NCBI GenBank assembly: GCA_023078555.1
Contig: CM041199.1
Coordinates: 1,925,101-1,989,100, forward strand
Origin: Ulva prolifera
Taxonomy: Eukaryota > Chlorophyta > Ulvophyceae > Ulvales > Ulvaceae
Length of the DNA: 64,000 nt
Direction of reading: 5' to 3'
Shown here: piece by piece, positions 45,458-59,600 of the stretch
How the letters are laid out: every line of letters begins with the position of its first letter
How positions within the stretch are numbered: the first letter of the stretch is position 1
Translations under genes and position numbers: made by a program
The notes under the pieces: generated by a model
Told to the model about the DNA's origin: nothing
The model's input: only the letters and a program-made list of their open reading frames with translations
Database searches by the model: none

Positions 45458-48400
45458 GCTGCGCTGCGCTCCTGTGTGCTGACTGTGGGGCCTCTCCGGC
45501 TTTGTCCTTTTGAACAAGAATGAGTACTGCGGCGGGGAAAGAACGAGCACTGCGGGTGCTACAGGGCTCCTGCGTGGGGGCAGGCCCGCTCTGACGCACA
45601 GCTGCACCCAGAGAATCTGCAGATCTGAATCCATGGAAAACAGAGACATCGTGCGCCGAGCATGCGGTTGCACATGTGGGTTACTGATAGTATCTACTGG
45701 CAGATCGTTGGTCCCAGAGGTGGGTGTTTGGGATGGGGCCGTGTGGCACACACGCGGGCTTGTGTGGGCGAGTTTGTTGTGTATTGAGTGAGGCGGGGGA
45801 AGCTTGTTGCTGTGTCTGTGGCAGGTGCCCAGCACTGCTCTATCGGACGAGGACAGGCGAAGATCTATAACAATTGGGCAACCACACAGTGGCTGCCTGA
45901 GATTCGATGTTCACTACGATGTGGGTCTGGCACAAGTTGCTTGTGCACCATAGCGGTGTTCTAGCCCTGTTTGTCATGGCAGGTACACAGGGAATCCTGC
46001 GTTAAATTAAGCCCTCGTGACCATGGTTCATACACTGGTGCATGCCTTCTGGTCCAATCAGGCCGCAGATGTGCAGGCACAGGTGGTCCTGGTTCACACC
46101 ATGTTACTTAACTTGACATATGGCCAACTGAACACCCAAATTGGTGTGCACAGGGCTTTGTTGTGTACATACACAGGTGGTTTGTGCCAGTCTGTGATCA
46201 TGGGATGGCCAACACGAGATCAAAGGTACCAGTCTCTGACAGCAAGAGCACATGTCAAAACAGGCGAAACGCGGTCACGGATCGCGTTGCCTCACATTTG
46301 CTATGATTTGAGTGGCAGCAGTGTTGTGGCTTGACAGTTTGTTGGTCCTGCGGTGCTGTCTCGAGATACCTATCTCCGACACTGTTCTAAAATCACATAG
46401 TCTGCCCTCTGCCTGTCAGCCTGCGCTGCATTCATTGGCCAAAACACGTTGGAAACTCGCATTTAGTCAGCAGGACTGACATTTTCATCCGTAACACGAC
46501 CGTTCCTGCTTGTTCGTTGTCCCGCGCAGTCGAACACGCGCACGGCGATGCGTGTGCAGTCTGTGAAGTTCATTTGGTGAATACTGCTGTCTGCGAGCGG
46601 CGTTGGAGCTCGTCAGCACTCGCCGGCGCTGTCACTGACCGTCCATCGGTCAAAGCAGACGGGTCGTTTGGCTGGTAAAATCCCTTTACACAAGGCAAAC
46701 GTTACGATGTGCTACACCTCCCAAATTTGCAACATCACGTACGGGTCCTGTGGCTGCAGGAATTTCCCTTGTCAAAGGTAAATGTCACGAAGTGCTACGC
46801 ACCAGCTTCCAACTGTTGCAGCCTGGCGCAGTCCTTTTTGTCGTTGACGAAAACCCAGCTGCGTATCTCGCAAGATACTTTGAACAGGCGCTGTCCATCG
46901 TGCTGCACGCTATAGATCAGCAATGTATACAGATATACACAAGTTTCAACATGCATGCTGTGGCTGTGGCTTCTAGAGCGACGTTCCTTACAGGGACGGA
47001 CACGGTATCTGGCTAGGCAGACTAACACGAGTGACAGTCCCTGCAGGCAGAACACGACGTTCTGATTGCAGTAGGAAGTGTCAGTGCCCCATGCTGAGGA
47101 AGACCTGTCATCAGTCCTGTGCATGTCAATTACAGTGCTGGCTACTGACTGCTTGTAGACTTTCTGTTGGACTGAACAAGTCAGCTGAATCTGTCTACCC
47201 CCAGACCACCCTCACCGTCGATTTAGATTTCACAATCGCATGTGAGGTCCCTCCTGCGGAATGGAATGTTTGACCATGCAGGATAGGTCGCTTCGTCCGA
47301 CAGAGCAATCACCAGGAAGCTCCATCATGTGCTTCTTGTTGCAACCTCACAGTCGCTTCACATGTGAGCATCAGACATCTGGAAAAAGGCACTGTGCTGC
47401 ACAGTGTGTCATATTGTCAATCCACTCACCCAAAGCATGGCCACCTGGGCAAATCAGTTCAGGGCTGCATGCATATGTGTCTGCGAAAGCAGAAATTGAA
47501 TGTGCATGCATGTTTCAGCAAGAGCACCAGTGTAAAGTAAAGTAAATCTGAATTTACTGTATGCATGATTCGCATGATTCGCGACCTCCGCAGTCATCCG
47601 CTCTGGAGGTCTGCTGTGCCACGCTCTAATACATGCTTTGTGACTTTTCACTTTCTCTTGTAGCATGACATTCAAATGGAGGCTGCTGCAAGTGTGATGG
47701 GCGTTGGACCCCATCAGAGTGGTGTGCACGCGCACAACCATCCAAGTTCATGCCCCAGATTGTTGTGGTGGGGTCTGTGCGTGTGTGTGCTGGTGTGTGG
47801 GTGTGTGCTTGGCGGTCTGCGGATCTGTGGCGCTTGCTGCGCCGGTGATGGGTGAGATGTGCGTGGGTGTCTTGGTGTTTGCTTCGTCTGCTTGCTACTT
47901 TCGCGGTGCTGCCCGCCTTGCTGCCTTTGTCCTTGTGACATGCCCCAGATTGTTGTGGTGGCTTGCTGTGTGGCATAACATGTCATCTATCAGCTGATGG
48001 TTGGGCAGCAATGTTGCAAGCAGTGACGGCCAACTTGAATCTGAAGCTCACCAAAGCATGGTGCAGCTTGCAGCCACATCCATGGAGCATGTATGTGGCA
48101 CATCCACGTCAAGTGCATTGCAACTGTATGTGACATGATGTAAAGCCTTGACCTGCTTGTGAGTGTGCCTTGATCTGATGACACAATCCTCACAGCCACT
48201 CCACACAACACCACCCATGGCAAGCCGACACCCTGCTGAACTCACGTTGAAGCCTCCCAAAGCCTGTGCGTGTATCAACGCCGTCAGTTCGTGAAGCAAC
48301 TGTGGAAAGCATAGGTGCACTGCTTCATGTTTGAAGCACTTGTGCCCTCCAGCACTCTAGCTCCAAAGCCCTCTCCTTGCACAACACAGCTAGCCAGCTG

Positions 48401-50627
48401 TTTTCCATTCCACCCACACTTCACATGTGCTGTTCAAAACTTCCACAGCTCGACGCATCATCAAGCGCCGTCGTCATCAAGCTATGATGGCTTTGGTGCG
48501 TGCGGCATGTTTCCTGGTCTCCCTGCTGTAGTTCGATCAGTGGCTCATGCAGATTGTCAGATGTTTCGAAAGCTCCACTGCAAATGAGCTGCTCTGTGCT
48601 TGAACAACTGTAGTGCATCATCGAGGGTGCATGTAATTAGAGCCTGAATGCCACAAACAGGCAGCGTTCGGCCTCATGCAGATCTCCGTGTCAAGCACTC
48701 AGGTTTCCACACTTCCCCAAGCCACTTCGACTTTGGACACTCAGCAGGAAAGTTCACTCAAACGAACACACATCACGGCATTTTCAGAATACACATGCAT
48801 AAAACAGCAGAGCTGTCAGTCCCAGCGAATGCCCTGACCCGCAGCATTCAGCGTCAATGTACGCCGACGCAAGCGTCCCTGAAGCATTGAACCACGGTTC
48901 CCCATGCACGTATCTGTTGACAGCTTGCAATCTCATGCGACATGGCCCCCGTATAAGTTCGCCGAATCCAAGTATTGTGAGGCTCCCACGGGATCCCTTG
49001 GCCATGGAGTCAACATGACAACGGGCTCGCAATACAGTTCGTAAAGGTGCCACTACTCGCAATTGCGGCGCGAATCTTGCGAATTTCCACTCATGAATTC
49101 GGACCAGAGGACTGTATGTGGCCGTACGTGGTGCGTGGTACCACCGGTGTAAACTGTGGGAGTTGTGCCACAGACTGCAGAATGATGTCTGCCTTTTAGA
49201 TCTGCCTGTAGACGACGACTGTATCCACAAGATCGTGGAATTGGCAATGGGACGATGTGTCAGCCACATAGGGGCGCGCTCCCGCATGGGCGTCGACTGT
49301 GGACTGTGAACACCATGTGATGAACGTCTTCGCGAGGTGTCGATCTGGCATGGCCATGCATGGTGGCTTTGGGCCCCACGCTGTGAGATGGCGCCGGATG
49401 AGTCAGTTTGCGGCTGTGCAGTGGTGCATCATGCTCGCATGCACAATGCGCCGCGACCAAACTTGGCGCACGTCAGCCGTCAATGCGACATATCGTCCCA
49501 AGTGCCCCTGCAACCGACTGATGTCGCCCTACGTAGCGGAAGAGTTGTATATAGCTAAGCGCCTATAGCGATACGGGGCATCCAATTTTCCTGAATTTGC
49601 CGCAGAAGCGGTGGGACTTCCCGACAGATCTCGCCCCGGTCCAACGCCTTGCATGCGGACAGGTGATGATCAGAGACGTAATTGACATCACCGATGCAAG
49701 GTCCGGTCTGACAGTGCCTCTCAAGCTTTCCCGCGTCTGCATCCAGCACATTGCCATGGCGTCTGGAGCAAGCCTGTGTATTCGTTCCAAGTCATTCGAT
49801 TGACTTTATCGGCGTGACAACGAAGCACGGTCAATTGACACGCACAGTACAAGCCTTCCATGCGCTGGAGCTGCTGTCGGTAGAGCTGCCGCTCGAGAGT
49901 GTCGAGCTTCGTAATGCACTTGGGCGCGCGTCTGGATGCAATTGGCATGCAGATGGCTGACGAATGCATTCCGTATGGCGCAATAGCAGGTAGCACTCGC
50001 CCGTGACCTACGAACAAATTGAGCAGCAGAATCTTGGGAATCTGACTGGTGAGCAGGGGCCTGGTTTGTTGAGCGAACCCGATCAAAAGTGTGGCGCGGT
50101 CACGCATGCATATTTTGACAGGGGTTCATGGTCACGAGCCCTAGGTATACGCAGCACTTGCGAAGCATTGGCCCGGCCGACGGCCCCATGCGCCACCAGG
50201 TGTTTGTTCCCCGCACAGAGCTGTGACTGCGTTGAAACATTTTTGTTTTTATGTATTTCTTGGGGTGAATGGCAGAGCTGCGCAGGCCTGTCCCCAGGAG
50301 TGGGCAGCATGAAGCTGCGTCAGGCAATCTGCGAGACAAAGGTGGAGTGATGCGACAAGTCGCGACTGAGGCCAGGGCGCCAGCCCGCCAGAGGCACAGC
50401 GAGCAACACGATAGGCAACATCATGTATTCCTGACCCTTTGCCAACATGTTCCAAGTGTATGGCCATCAGATGGGAAGTGGCAGCATGCGACATATGCAA
50501 GCACAGCCAGCTCCATGTGCGCTTCATAATGCCTTCGTCACTTCCCGGCGCACAACGTTTCATACTCTGATAGAAATAGATTAGAAATTTTGAGTGGCAT
50601 TGCGCAATTATCTGATCCGCCTGCGCC
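45439..50627. other. 5.2-kb gene-poor spacer
   Basis: GC is lower than in the exons on either side. Open frames near 46017-46334, 46750-47016, 49118-49309, 49597-49803 and 49751-49960 have coding-like pieces but no family match and no consistent splice partners, so I name none of them. A 22-nt direct repeat, CATGCCCCAGATTGTTGTGG and two more bases, occurs at about 47749 and 47939, with a GT-rich run between. Decayed elements or unrecognised exons are possible. Confidence 0.5.
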
Positions 50628-53600
50628 ATGTGGCTCTTCCAGCGGAAGGGAAAGACGGACCTGCCAGGACCTGAGCGCGTTAGCAGGTACGACAGCTCTT
50701 GACCTTACGCATGTTTCTCTCATATATATACCGTATTGTACCAGAGTGGTGCCGAGATATATCGCATCCCTGGGTCCTGCTACGGCGTGGTGAGCTTGTT
50801 TGTTTTCCACGGAAGCTTGCTCGATGTGTCCGGATACAGAGCATATGTTGATGTTATCTCAATGAATTTGATACTGTGCATAATTTCGCTTTGTACAAGA
50901 CCCATTTTGTCATGTTTTGCCCCCAAGCCAAATATCTCAGCTCGTGCCCTGGCCGGGGCGACAAGAGCACACCAAACTCAAGTCCTGCGTGTCCGGCCAA
51001 ACAGGTCCCAGTAGAAATGTTATAGTTGTGTCTATCTTCCTGCACTGTTGATGTGCGAGCTGTCGGTGTTCACACATGCCCTTGGTCACCATGTTCTGGC
51101 TGGACCGCTTCGTCTGTCCCGATCGATGCTGTCAGGTGGCCTGGCAACGCTACCACACTGTGGACAACCGTTCTGCCAAATCATTAGTGTATGCAGTGAC
51201 AGCTGAAGCGTTTTAGGCCTGGCTGACTCACTGTCTCGCCATCGCCTCGCAGCTCCCGACCTCGCGCCGAACGAAAGCAACTTGCTGCCTGTATTTCTGT
51301 ACCAATATCCACACGGCCGCTACATGAAAGACAACTCCGCAAAATGAGTTCACATACAGCGAGCTGTGATCATGGTTGTAAGCACGTTGGAATTCTGTGA
51401 CATCGTGCTCCTGCGCGTCTCAGTGGACTGCTGCTCACACCGTGCTTTCCATGCAGCTCAAGGGACAATCCGGTATTCAATTCCGAACAAGCTGAATTAG
51501 ACTCTGATGTTAATCAGAAGTATCGGCCGTCCCTTTCTGGGCAGCCTAGCAGCATCGCCGGGTCACCTGCCGGGTCATTCTTTGCACTCGACGCCTGCAG
51601 TCATCCCGGAGCACCTCGCCCGCCGACCCAGGCAGTATCACTCAAATGGATGAACGAGGTGGACAACATTATAGCGGAAGTCGCGAAGCTGGGCGTCGCA
51701 AACCCAGGTCCTGGACTGAACCAGCTTCAACCCCGTACGCCCTGCAAATTCAGTGCTTTGCATTTCAGATATGCAGTCGGCACGCCTGAGGAGGGCGCCA
51801 ATCATTGCCGCCAAGTCTGCGTCAGGGCGATGCTATGGACTGTCAATATGACATTGTCTTGTGCACACAGTGCATCCATGTGTGGAGCCCATGGGGCAGT
51901 CCTGTCAGTGCAGCTCAACACAGGACAGGTAAATAGCAGGACCTGGAGCGATCAGAATCAAACTTTTGCGAACGTAGCATGTGACCTTTGCTGAGTTTGG
52001 CACACCTGCGAGTGCCTAGTGAGTGTGCTGCACATTTTGGAGTCGGGGCTACGAAGGGTTGTTCCCAGTATCACAGCCGGACGCCACGCACCAGGTGTGC
52101 CGGCTCGGCAAGTGTGCTGCACAGAAACTTCACAGCCGATGCCTGTGGAGCGAAGGGATCACAGCACATCCAACATGGTTTGGGCTGTGCGGACAGGGGC
52201 GCTCACCCAACATAACCTCATGACACATGGTTTGGATTGTGATGTGTCTACAGAGCCAAACATTGTATCTTACTGATCTTATGTCACCTAGAGCAACGCC
52301 TGGAGTCAACATCAACACCTCACGGACCCCACCATGCAGGTGCTCTCCAGACTCCCCGCCGCCCGCCCAACGCTGCATACTATGCTCAGGCTGCCGCCGA
52401 GTCCTGCCTATGTGAGGCAGCTGCGACGCCTGAGATGGACGCCCGCGGGGCGGCCCTCTCTGACTCTTCCCTCGTCGCCACGACCATGGCGCACCTGGAG
52501 GACCTCCGCGCCGCTCTTGCCGCCGCTGCGGCTGTGGAGCCCCGCCGCTCAGCCGACGGCGACCGCCTCGAGTCGCTCATGGGCAGCCGCATGTGGCTCC
52601 CGGCAGCCCTCGCCCTGGCAGGTGCGCCGCCGATGGCTGCGGTTGCTCCAGTGGCCCCAGTCGCAACGTCCGCTGGCAGCGAGGTGGAACGGCGGCAGCG
52701 GGAGGAGTGGCTGTCGGCGGGGTCGGGGGCCGGGCCGCGATTCCGCTCGCCGGGGGAGCTCGAGGTCGCACGGCAGGTGCGCGAGGCGACGCTGGCGACG
52801 GGCCGCGCGCCGACAGGCACCGCGCTCGAAAAGATTCTCGGCCGGCATGCGATGGAGGAGCGGGAGGAGCGGCGGTCGCGCATGAGCGCGAGCAGCACGA
52901 GCAGCTGCACGTCGCTCGAGCTGCCAGCGCTGGACTCGCGGGTCGCGGCGGAGGCGGCGGCCGTGGCGCAGCGCGTCGGCGGGGGAGACCTCGACCGCGC
53001 GTTTGCGGCCATGCAAGAGGGTGGCACGGAGGGCGCGCAATCGGAGGGGCACTCGAGCCTACCGTTCAGCATCAATGTGCGTGCCGCCTGCCTGCCTGTG
53101 TGGCTTGTGATTGTAGTGCTGTCTTGGGAGGAGCTGGCGCAATCACATACCCAATGGCCCTGGACTGAACTCAGCCTGTACCTGCATACATGAGCAGTCG
53201 GGTGGGTGCAGCCAGGCACCATGGCCCGATCACTGGGGCTGGCTATTGTTCCATGCCTGTAGTTGACATGGTGGTGGTGGGGGGTGATGCACGCTCTATT
53301 GCTGAAACTGATGTGTGGGGTGTGTGTTGCTCGAGTGTCCGATTGGGCGTGTCTCTGGAGGTGTCTTTGTGTAGCCAGCCTGTCAATGACAATGGCCATA
53401 TTAATACCCACCAGTTCCTTTTGCTTCAGCAAAATTCTCTGTGTTTGTTATGTGCACATAGTTTCCCTGTACAGTTGGTGGTGAGTCACTTTGCCTTAGT
53501 CATGTTCAGCTGAAGGTGAACTCATGCATTAGCCTGTGAGATGTTATGCTACACGGGCAGCCTCTCTTGACACATGCACAAACTGACAAGCACGGTGTGC

Positions 53601-56600
53601 TACGGATGGGGAGGCATGTTGAGGCATGGTGTGCTCGGGGGGATGCAGTGTGCCTGAATTTTCGGTGCTGCATGATCTATCAAGTTCAGGGACCGAACTT
53701 GCAGAGCATGCGGAGCACCATGGTATAGCACCAGCAATTCAAGCATGGATACATGCTACGAAATACGTGGGGCAAGGCACCAAGGAGGCTTGCTCATTTG
53801 CCTCTGAGAGCCACTTTTTTTTCTTGTTGTAAGTGGCACAAACTGCCACTTGGTCTGCAGAAGGCTGAGCCCACGCACAAACAGACAAGCCACAACTCTC
53901 TCAAACCGAGCTGAACCAGGGAAACCAGCCAGCACGAGAAGTGAGTGCATAACATTTGCTCACATGCATCTGTGTGCAGGGAGCCTCGTCCATTGGTTCG
54001 GTTCTGCCATCCCTGACAGGCGAAGCACCCGCCACCGCCGCCACTGGCGCCCTGAGTGCCAGCGCCACCCCCTCTGCGCTCCCGATCCCTGTGCCCCGCA
54101 ACGGCGCCACCCTCTCGGCCTCGCGCCTCAAGCCGCCTGCAAATGGGAAACTCGTCTCGGCAGACGGCCACGAGGCCGATGGGGCAGCCCCTGCAGGAGC
54201 CAAAAATGCGAAAACCGCACAGGAGAAGCCAGCCGATGCTGAGATGGCGGATGGCAAGGAGGCGGAAGCAACAGGGGACGGAGAGGAGGACGAGGAGATG
54301 GAGAAGGAGGAGAACGCAACGGAGTACGCGAGCCAGGGAGAGTCAATCCAGCCGCAGAAGCCGCTGGCGTCGATGTTTTCGATGGCCGGCGGCAGCACGA
54401 TCGCGGACACGGGGGCTCTTCCGACGCTCGCGGAGCTGCAGGGGGGGGCCCGCGGGCTCCGCGCGGTCGGCGCGATGTCGTCCGGGGGCCGCACAGCGGA
54501 GAGCATGCAGGAGGCGGCACGGCGGGCGGTCGATGGCGTGTCGCCGTCGCGGTCTCCGCCGCAGGGCCGCAAGCCGCCGCTGTCCCCCGGGCGGGGGGTC
54601 GGCACGCTGCCACAGGTCCGCGAAGCGGACATCCACGCCAGCAACGCGTACATGGCGCTCCATGGCGTCATCGGTGACACGATGTCCAGCAGCATGCTGT
54701 CCGGGATGCTGTCAGGGCCGGTATCGTTCGGCGAGAGCGTCGCAGCGACGCCGCGGGAGGACGGGCTGTCGGTGGGGGCGCCGGCGCGGCCGCTGTCGCC
54801 GCCAGCGATGCGGCCGGCGTCGCCGGTGCAGCAGCACACCGCGCCGCTGTGGCCGACGGCGGCGTACACCGGCGAGGAGAGCGTGCTGTCAATCGACGGG
54901 GATGGCGGAGACGACGACGACGAGGAGGAGGGGGGCGTGGACGCGGAGACGACGTCGATTGTCGGCGTTGCGGGCGTGCCACCGAGCTCGATGGGCGGCT
55001 TCTCCGGCATGCCGGACCCCTCCGCGATGTCCGTCGACACTGGCCACCTCGATGCTGGTGCGCACCCACACATGCCGACCGCAAAAGTGGCCTGCCACCT
55101 GCTCTCGGGCTCTGTCATGCAGCAGCGCATGCCCATGTGATTTGTTCATCACAATGACCCCTGATGCCCTGAAGCAGTTTTGTGCGGGGCCGATTTAGGC
55201 TACCTGGCGAGTCGTGTGCGGCGACGTGAGCGTGTCTCTCTGCTGTGCATGGTGAGAGTTTTGTCGGCTCTGTCATGGACAGGCGTGTGAATGCTGCGGC
55301 GTGTGTGCAGAAGGGCTGCTACTGGACCCGCTCAACCCACCGTCCCACCGCTCCCGCGCCTCATCGGGACCGGACCGGCCGCCGCTGCCGCCGCAGGCGG
55401 TGCAGCGGTCCGTCACCCCGGCCTCGATGCGCTCATCGGCAGTCGAGGCGACCGACGCAGACTCTATCGCCCTCTCGTCCACCGCCGGGTCGCCCGTCGC
55501 GGCGCACCGCCACCGCCGCTCTCTGTCCGCGTCGGACGGGTGCGGCTTTGACTCGGCGGTGCTGGCCAACGCGATCGACTCGGGCGCGCTGCCGGGCGAG
55601 GACGACAGCGCGACGCTCGGCAGCGTGTTTGGCACCGGCAGCGTGGCCCTCGCGGCTCCGGAGAGCAGCCTCGGCGGCGGCATCTCGCAGTACGCTGGCA
55701 TCTCGCAGTACGCGTCGGACATGTCAATGATGCCGGGGGGCGGGGGCACGCTGACAGGCGCGCTCGGCGCGCTGCCGTCTCATGCGCTCACGTCGCACGG
55801 CGGCGCCAGCAGCATGCTCCCCGGCGGCGGCCTCTCGCAGTACGCGTCCGACTCCGGGATTCTCGGCTCGAGCATGTTCCCGGGCACGGCCGGGCTCGGG
55901 CTCGCGGAGTCGGACATGCTGCCGGTCAGCGACTCGGCGATGCGGCCGTGCGCCGACTCTGGCGCGCTCACCACACTCGACCACGCCGGGAACAGCCTGT
56001 CGCAGTACATGTCCGACTCTGCAGGGATCGGCGGGGCGTCGTCCATGGTGTTTGACTCGGCGACGCTGCCCTTCAGCGATACCAACGGGGCCGCGACGCA
56101 CCCGTCGCCTCGGCTGCAGGCGCCGCGGATGCCCAGCAAGGGCGACGGCGACCTGCCGGTGGCGCAGGTGACGCTGGAGGGCGGCGGCATGCGTGTGTCA
56201 GAGCAGGTCATTGCGCCGCTGCCCGCGGTGGAGGAGGGGGATGAAGACGGTGAGGGGGAGACTCAATCGATCGTGGCGGCGGAGAGCCTGCTCGGCGCAA
56301 GTGGGATAACCCTAGCTGGCGCGGCTACCGGGGGGGTATCCGGCGCGTCCGCCGGGGGGGCATCCGGGGAGGTCCGCGCACTGGCGGGGGCGTCTAGCAT
56401 GTCGATCGCGTCGGCGGGAGGAGAGCACCGCCGCGACGCTGGGTGGCAGGGTGTGCACGGCGGCGATGCCGAGTCGTCCGCGGTGCTGTCGACGATGCAG
56501 GAGACCCTGGACGAGTCCCTCATGGGCGCGATGGTGAACGGCGAGCGCCCCGCAGCGCCTTCGCGCCTGTGCTCCCTGGCAGACCTGCCGAAGGGGCCGC

Positions 56601-59600
56601 AGCGCTCCGTGCAGGCCGTGTCTGGCGGCCTCGACGCGATTCTCGAGATGGCGGTGAACAACACGGCGTCGCACGAGGATGCGTCGGGGTTCCCGGTGGA
56701 CACGGAGTTCGGCGACGACGTGTCGGAGGGCGGCGGCCGTGGCGGCGACGACTCGCTGATCTCCGAGGCCGGCGCATCCGTGCCGGTGCGGTCGTCCACG
56801 CACCTCTCGTCGTCCGGGCGGAGCGCGCTGCGTGCATCCATGCACAGCTCGACGATCGACTCCGCGCTGCACGCGGCGACGGCAAAGAACGCGGTGGCTG
56901 CGGCGGCACTGGGGGGGCCAATGTCAGGGTCGGACAGCGGCGGCCCGGTGTCCCCGGTGAGCAGCGCGGCGACAAGCCCGCAGCAGCGCTTGCACCCGCA
57001 CTTTGCGACTTCGCCGGGGGCGGAGGGCGCGAGCGGCGGGGTGTCGGCGCTGTCACTGCCGTCTTCATCGCGCCGCGCATATGGTGGCTACGCCGCCGAG
57101 ACGTCCGCGAAGCTGTCGCTGTCGACGATTGGCGGGCTGTCCGGGCTGCCGCGGTCACCGCGCTCGAGCGCGACCGCCGCGGCCGGCCCGGCCGGCAACT
57201 CGGCCGCGATGTCCGCCGGCCTCTCCGCCGCGGCAGGCGGCGGCTCCGCGGCCTCGCTCCACCAGCCTCCGGCGGACGGCGCGTCGTTCGCGAGCAGCAG
57301 GGCGCACTCTGCGCGGCCGGCCCCGTCTGCGGACCCCGCGTCCGGGGATGCGTTTGCAACAGCCGGCACCTCCGCGGTCGTGTCGCCGCGCTCCCGCCGC
57401 ATCACCGACCTCTACCTCCCGACATCGCCGTCGTTCGCAACGGAGTCTGGGGCGGTCGGGGCGAGCCGCAGCCACGCGCACAGCGGCGATGCGTCGCCGG
57501 CGTCGTCTCTGGACGAGATGTGCGAGACCGCCGACAGCCGCCTGTCCGGCATGGACGCCGACATCTCGGGCGGCATCTTTGACTCTCAGGGTGATGTTGA
57601 GATGATCGGCGCGTTTGGGCCGTCCGGGTTCCGGCCCGTGCCGCCTCCGCCTCCGCCGCCAGTGCAGAGCCTTCCGCTGCCGCCAGAGAAGGAGGAGAGT
57701 GCCATCGCGCCGGAGGTCGCTGCGGCGGCTGATGTGGCGGCAGCCGCCGCTGCCGTGGCGGCCGCGACGCGAGCGACGGCCGCCGCGCTGGAGGAGGCGG
57801 CGCTGGCCGCGGAGCGGCCGTCGGCGCCGGCCCCGATGCACAAGGCTGTCGTCGCGTCGCCGCGCAACCCCACATCGATGTCTGGCGGCGGGACGCACTT
57901 CTCTACAGGCGGTTTCCACACGCAGTCCGCTTCCACGTTGGCGTCGTTGCCGGACATCGGCCCGACAGAGCCGGTCGGGGAGATCATGGACACGTCGTCG
58001 TCGTTCTTTGAGCGGGCCGCCGCCGCCGCACAGGCCCTCGTCAACCCGATCCGCAATGCACTTTCAAATGACATCAAGTCTGGCGACGTGCCTGTGTCCG
58101 CAGCCGCTGCGGCGCGGAGAAACGGGGAGGTTTCGGTGCATGACCGCCACACAGTCGTAGCACACCAGGCGATCGTCATGGAGCATGGGCGGGAGGGCAT
58201 GGATGGAATGGACTCACTTCCGCTGCCGTCAACTCCGTCTCTGAAGCTCAATGGCAACTCCAGCGCCCTTCACCCTGGCGGCACAGCGCCCCTGCCTCCG
58301 ATGGCCGGGGGCGCTTCGCCTGTGGTCCGTGGAGGCGAACGGCGGGCGAAGAACCCCGAGATGAGGGCGGGAGCCATTGCGCAGCAGCGTGTGGCAGAGT
58401 CCGAGTCTGGCAGCTTTGTGTCAGCCAACTCGGCGGACGGAGGGCAGAGCGGGCCGCGCGCAGGCACGTCAGTGTCAGATATCGGGACAGATGTCGGGCC
58501 GGCATCTCTGCCGGGGCTGCCGATCGCGACGCCCGCCGGCGGCGCCGGCGCTGCGCCGCCGCTGCTGTTGGGCGGGCGCATTGGCGGCGGTGCGGCAGCT
58601 GCGGCGGCAACAGCCGCCGCGCTTCGGCACAACACGAGCGGCTCGTCGCAGAGCGTGCAGGACACGACGGGGTCGAGCGCCGCGAGCCGCGGCTCCGCCG
58701 CCAACCCCCGGGCGCACTCCCGGAGTACGTCCTTTACAGCCCGCCTCCGCACCGGCGAGAGCGGCGCGGTTTCGTCATCGTCCCTTGCCTCTGCACTGCT
58801 GCCCGCCGCACACGGCCCGATGAACGTCCTGGGCCGCCGTGACGATGGCATCAGTGCGTTTTTGAACGGCCGGGAGAGTGCCAGCGGCCTTGACCTGCAG
58901 GCCCGCGACACGAGAGGTGCGCCCGCCCCTGCAGGCCGGGCCGACGCGCTCTCCCCGCCCCCACGCCACACCCTCACACACCTGCACATCAGCAGCAGAA
59001 TGTGTCATTGTTGCCAGCCCCTGGAACAGCACCACACGAATTCACACTGCAGCACCCTTTCCCAAGCGTGCGTCAGCATGCTGCGGTCTTGCGCACCCTG
59101 GCAGCAGACGGTGCCGCACCGTCTGTGCTGATGTGCTGCGTCCGCATGCAGTTGGGACAGTGCTCGAGGAGGAGACGGACGCGTCCCCGTCCCCGGCGCC
59201 AGAGCCGTCCGACTCCACCGCGGCCGCCTCTTCGCGCCTCATCGGCAGCCTCGCCCGCTTCGCCGCGTCCTCCCGCGGCCTCCTCAGCTCCTCCTCAGCA
59301 CGCGCCCAGCGCCCCACCTCTGCCGCCGCCCCAGCAAGCGCGACCGCGCCTGTACAGGCCGCGCCGGCGGCCGCCCCGGCTGCCGCGACGGCGACGGCAC
59401 CCGTGGGTGCTGCGCCGACGGCCCCGTCGCCGAGCGTGTCGCCGGACGCCGTGTCGGTGGGGGTGTCCCCGGGGGTGTCGCCGCAGCTCACGGGCGAGCT
59501 CGCCCCGTCGTGCACGTCGGCCGCATCAACGGCGACGCCGCTGGTCGATGCGGCCGGGTCGCAGCGGCCGCTGCTCCCCAAGGCGGAGCAGCCTCCCCTG

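Noticed and set aside
46750-47016. Frame with LLQPGAVLFVVDENPAAYL, faintly like a methyltransferase post-motif block
   Set aside because: The resemblance is about ten residues, no motif I exon was found upstream, and no splice partner fits. It could be a relic of a duplicated methyltransferase gene, but I cannot support it.
49563-49960. Overlapping plus-strand frames with coding-like sequence (ARSGLTVPLKLSR; FHALELLSVELPLESVELRN)
   Set aside because: The minus strand is open over the same bases, no family is recognised and the frames do not join with a plausible intron.
52334-52885. 183-codon plus-strand frame starting at an ATG next to the exon 3 acceptor of the giant gene
   Set aside because: It is out of frame with the exon that continues the phase pattern, and its product is a Ser/Arg/Pro shadow sequence.
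52386-53432. 348-codon minus-strand frame
   Set aside because: Antisense of exon 3 of the giant gene extended by chance into its intron. Composition only, no domain.
53901-55136. 411-codon minus-strand frame
   Set aside because: Antisense of exon 4 of the giant gene. It runs across that gene's splice sites and has no motif or splice partners of its own.
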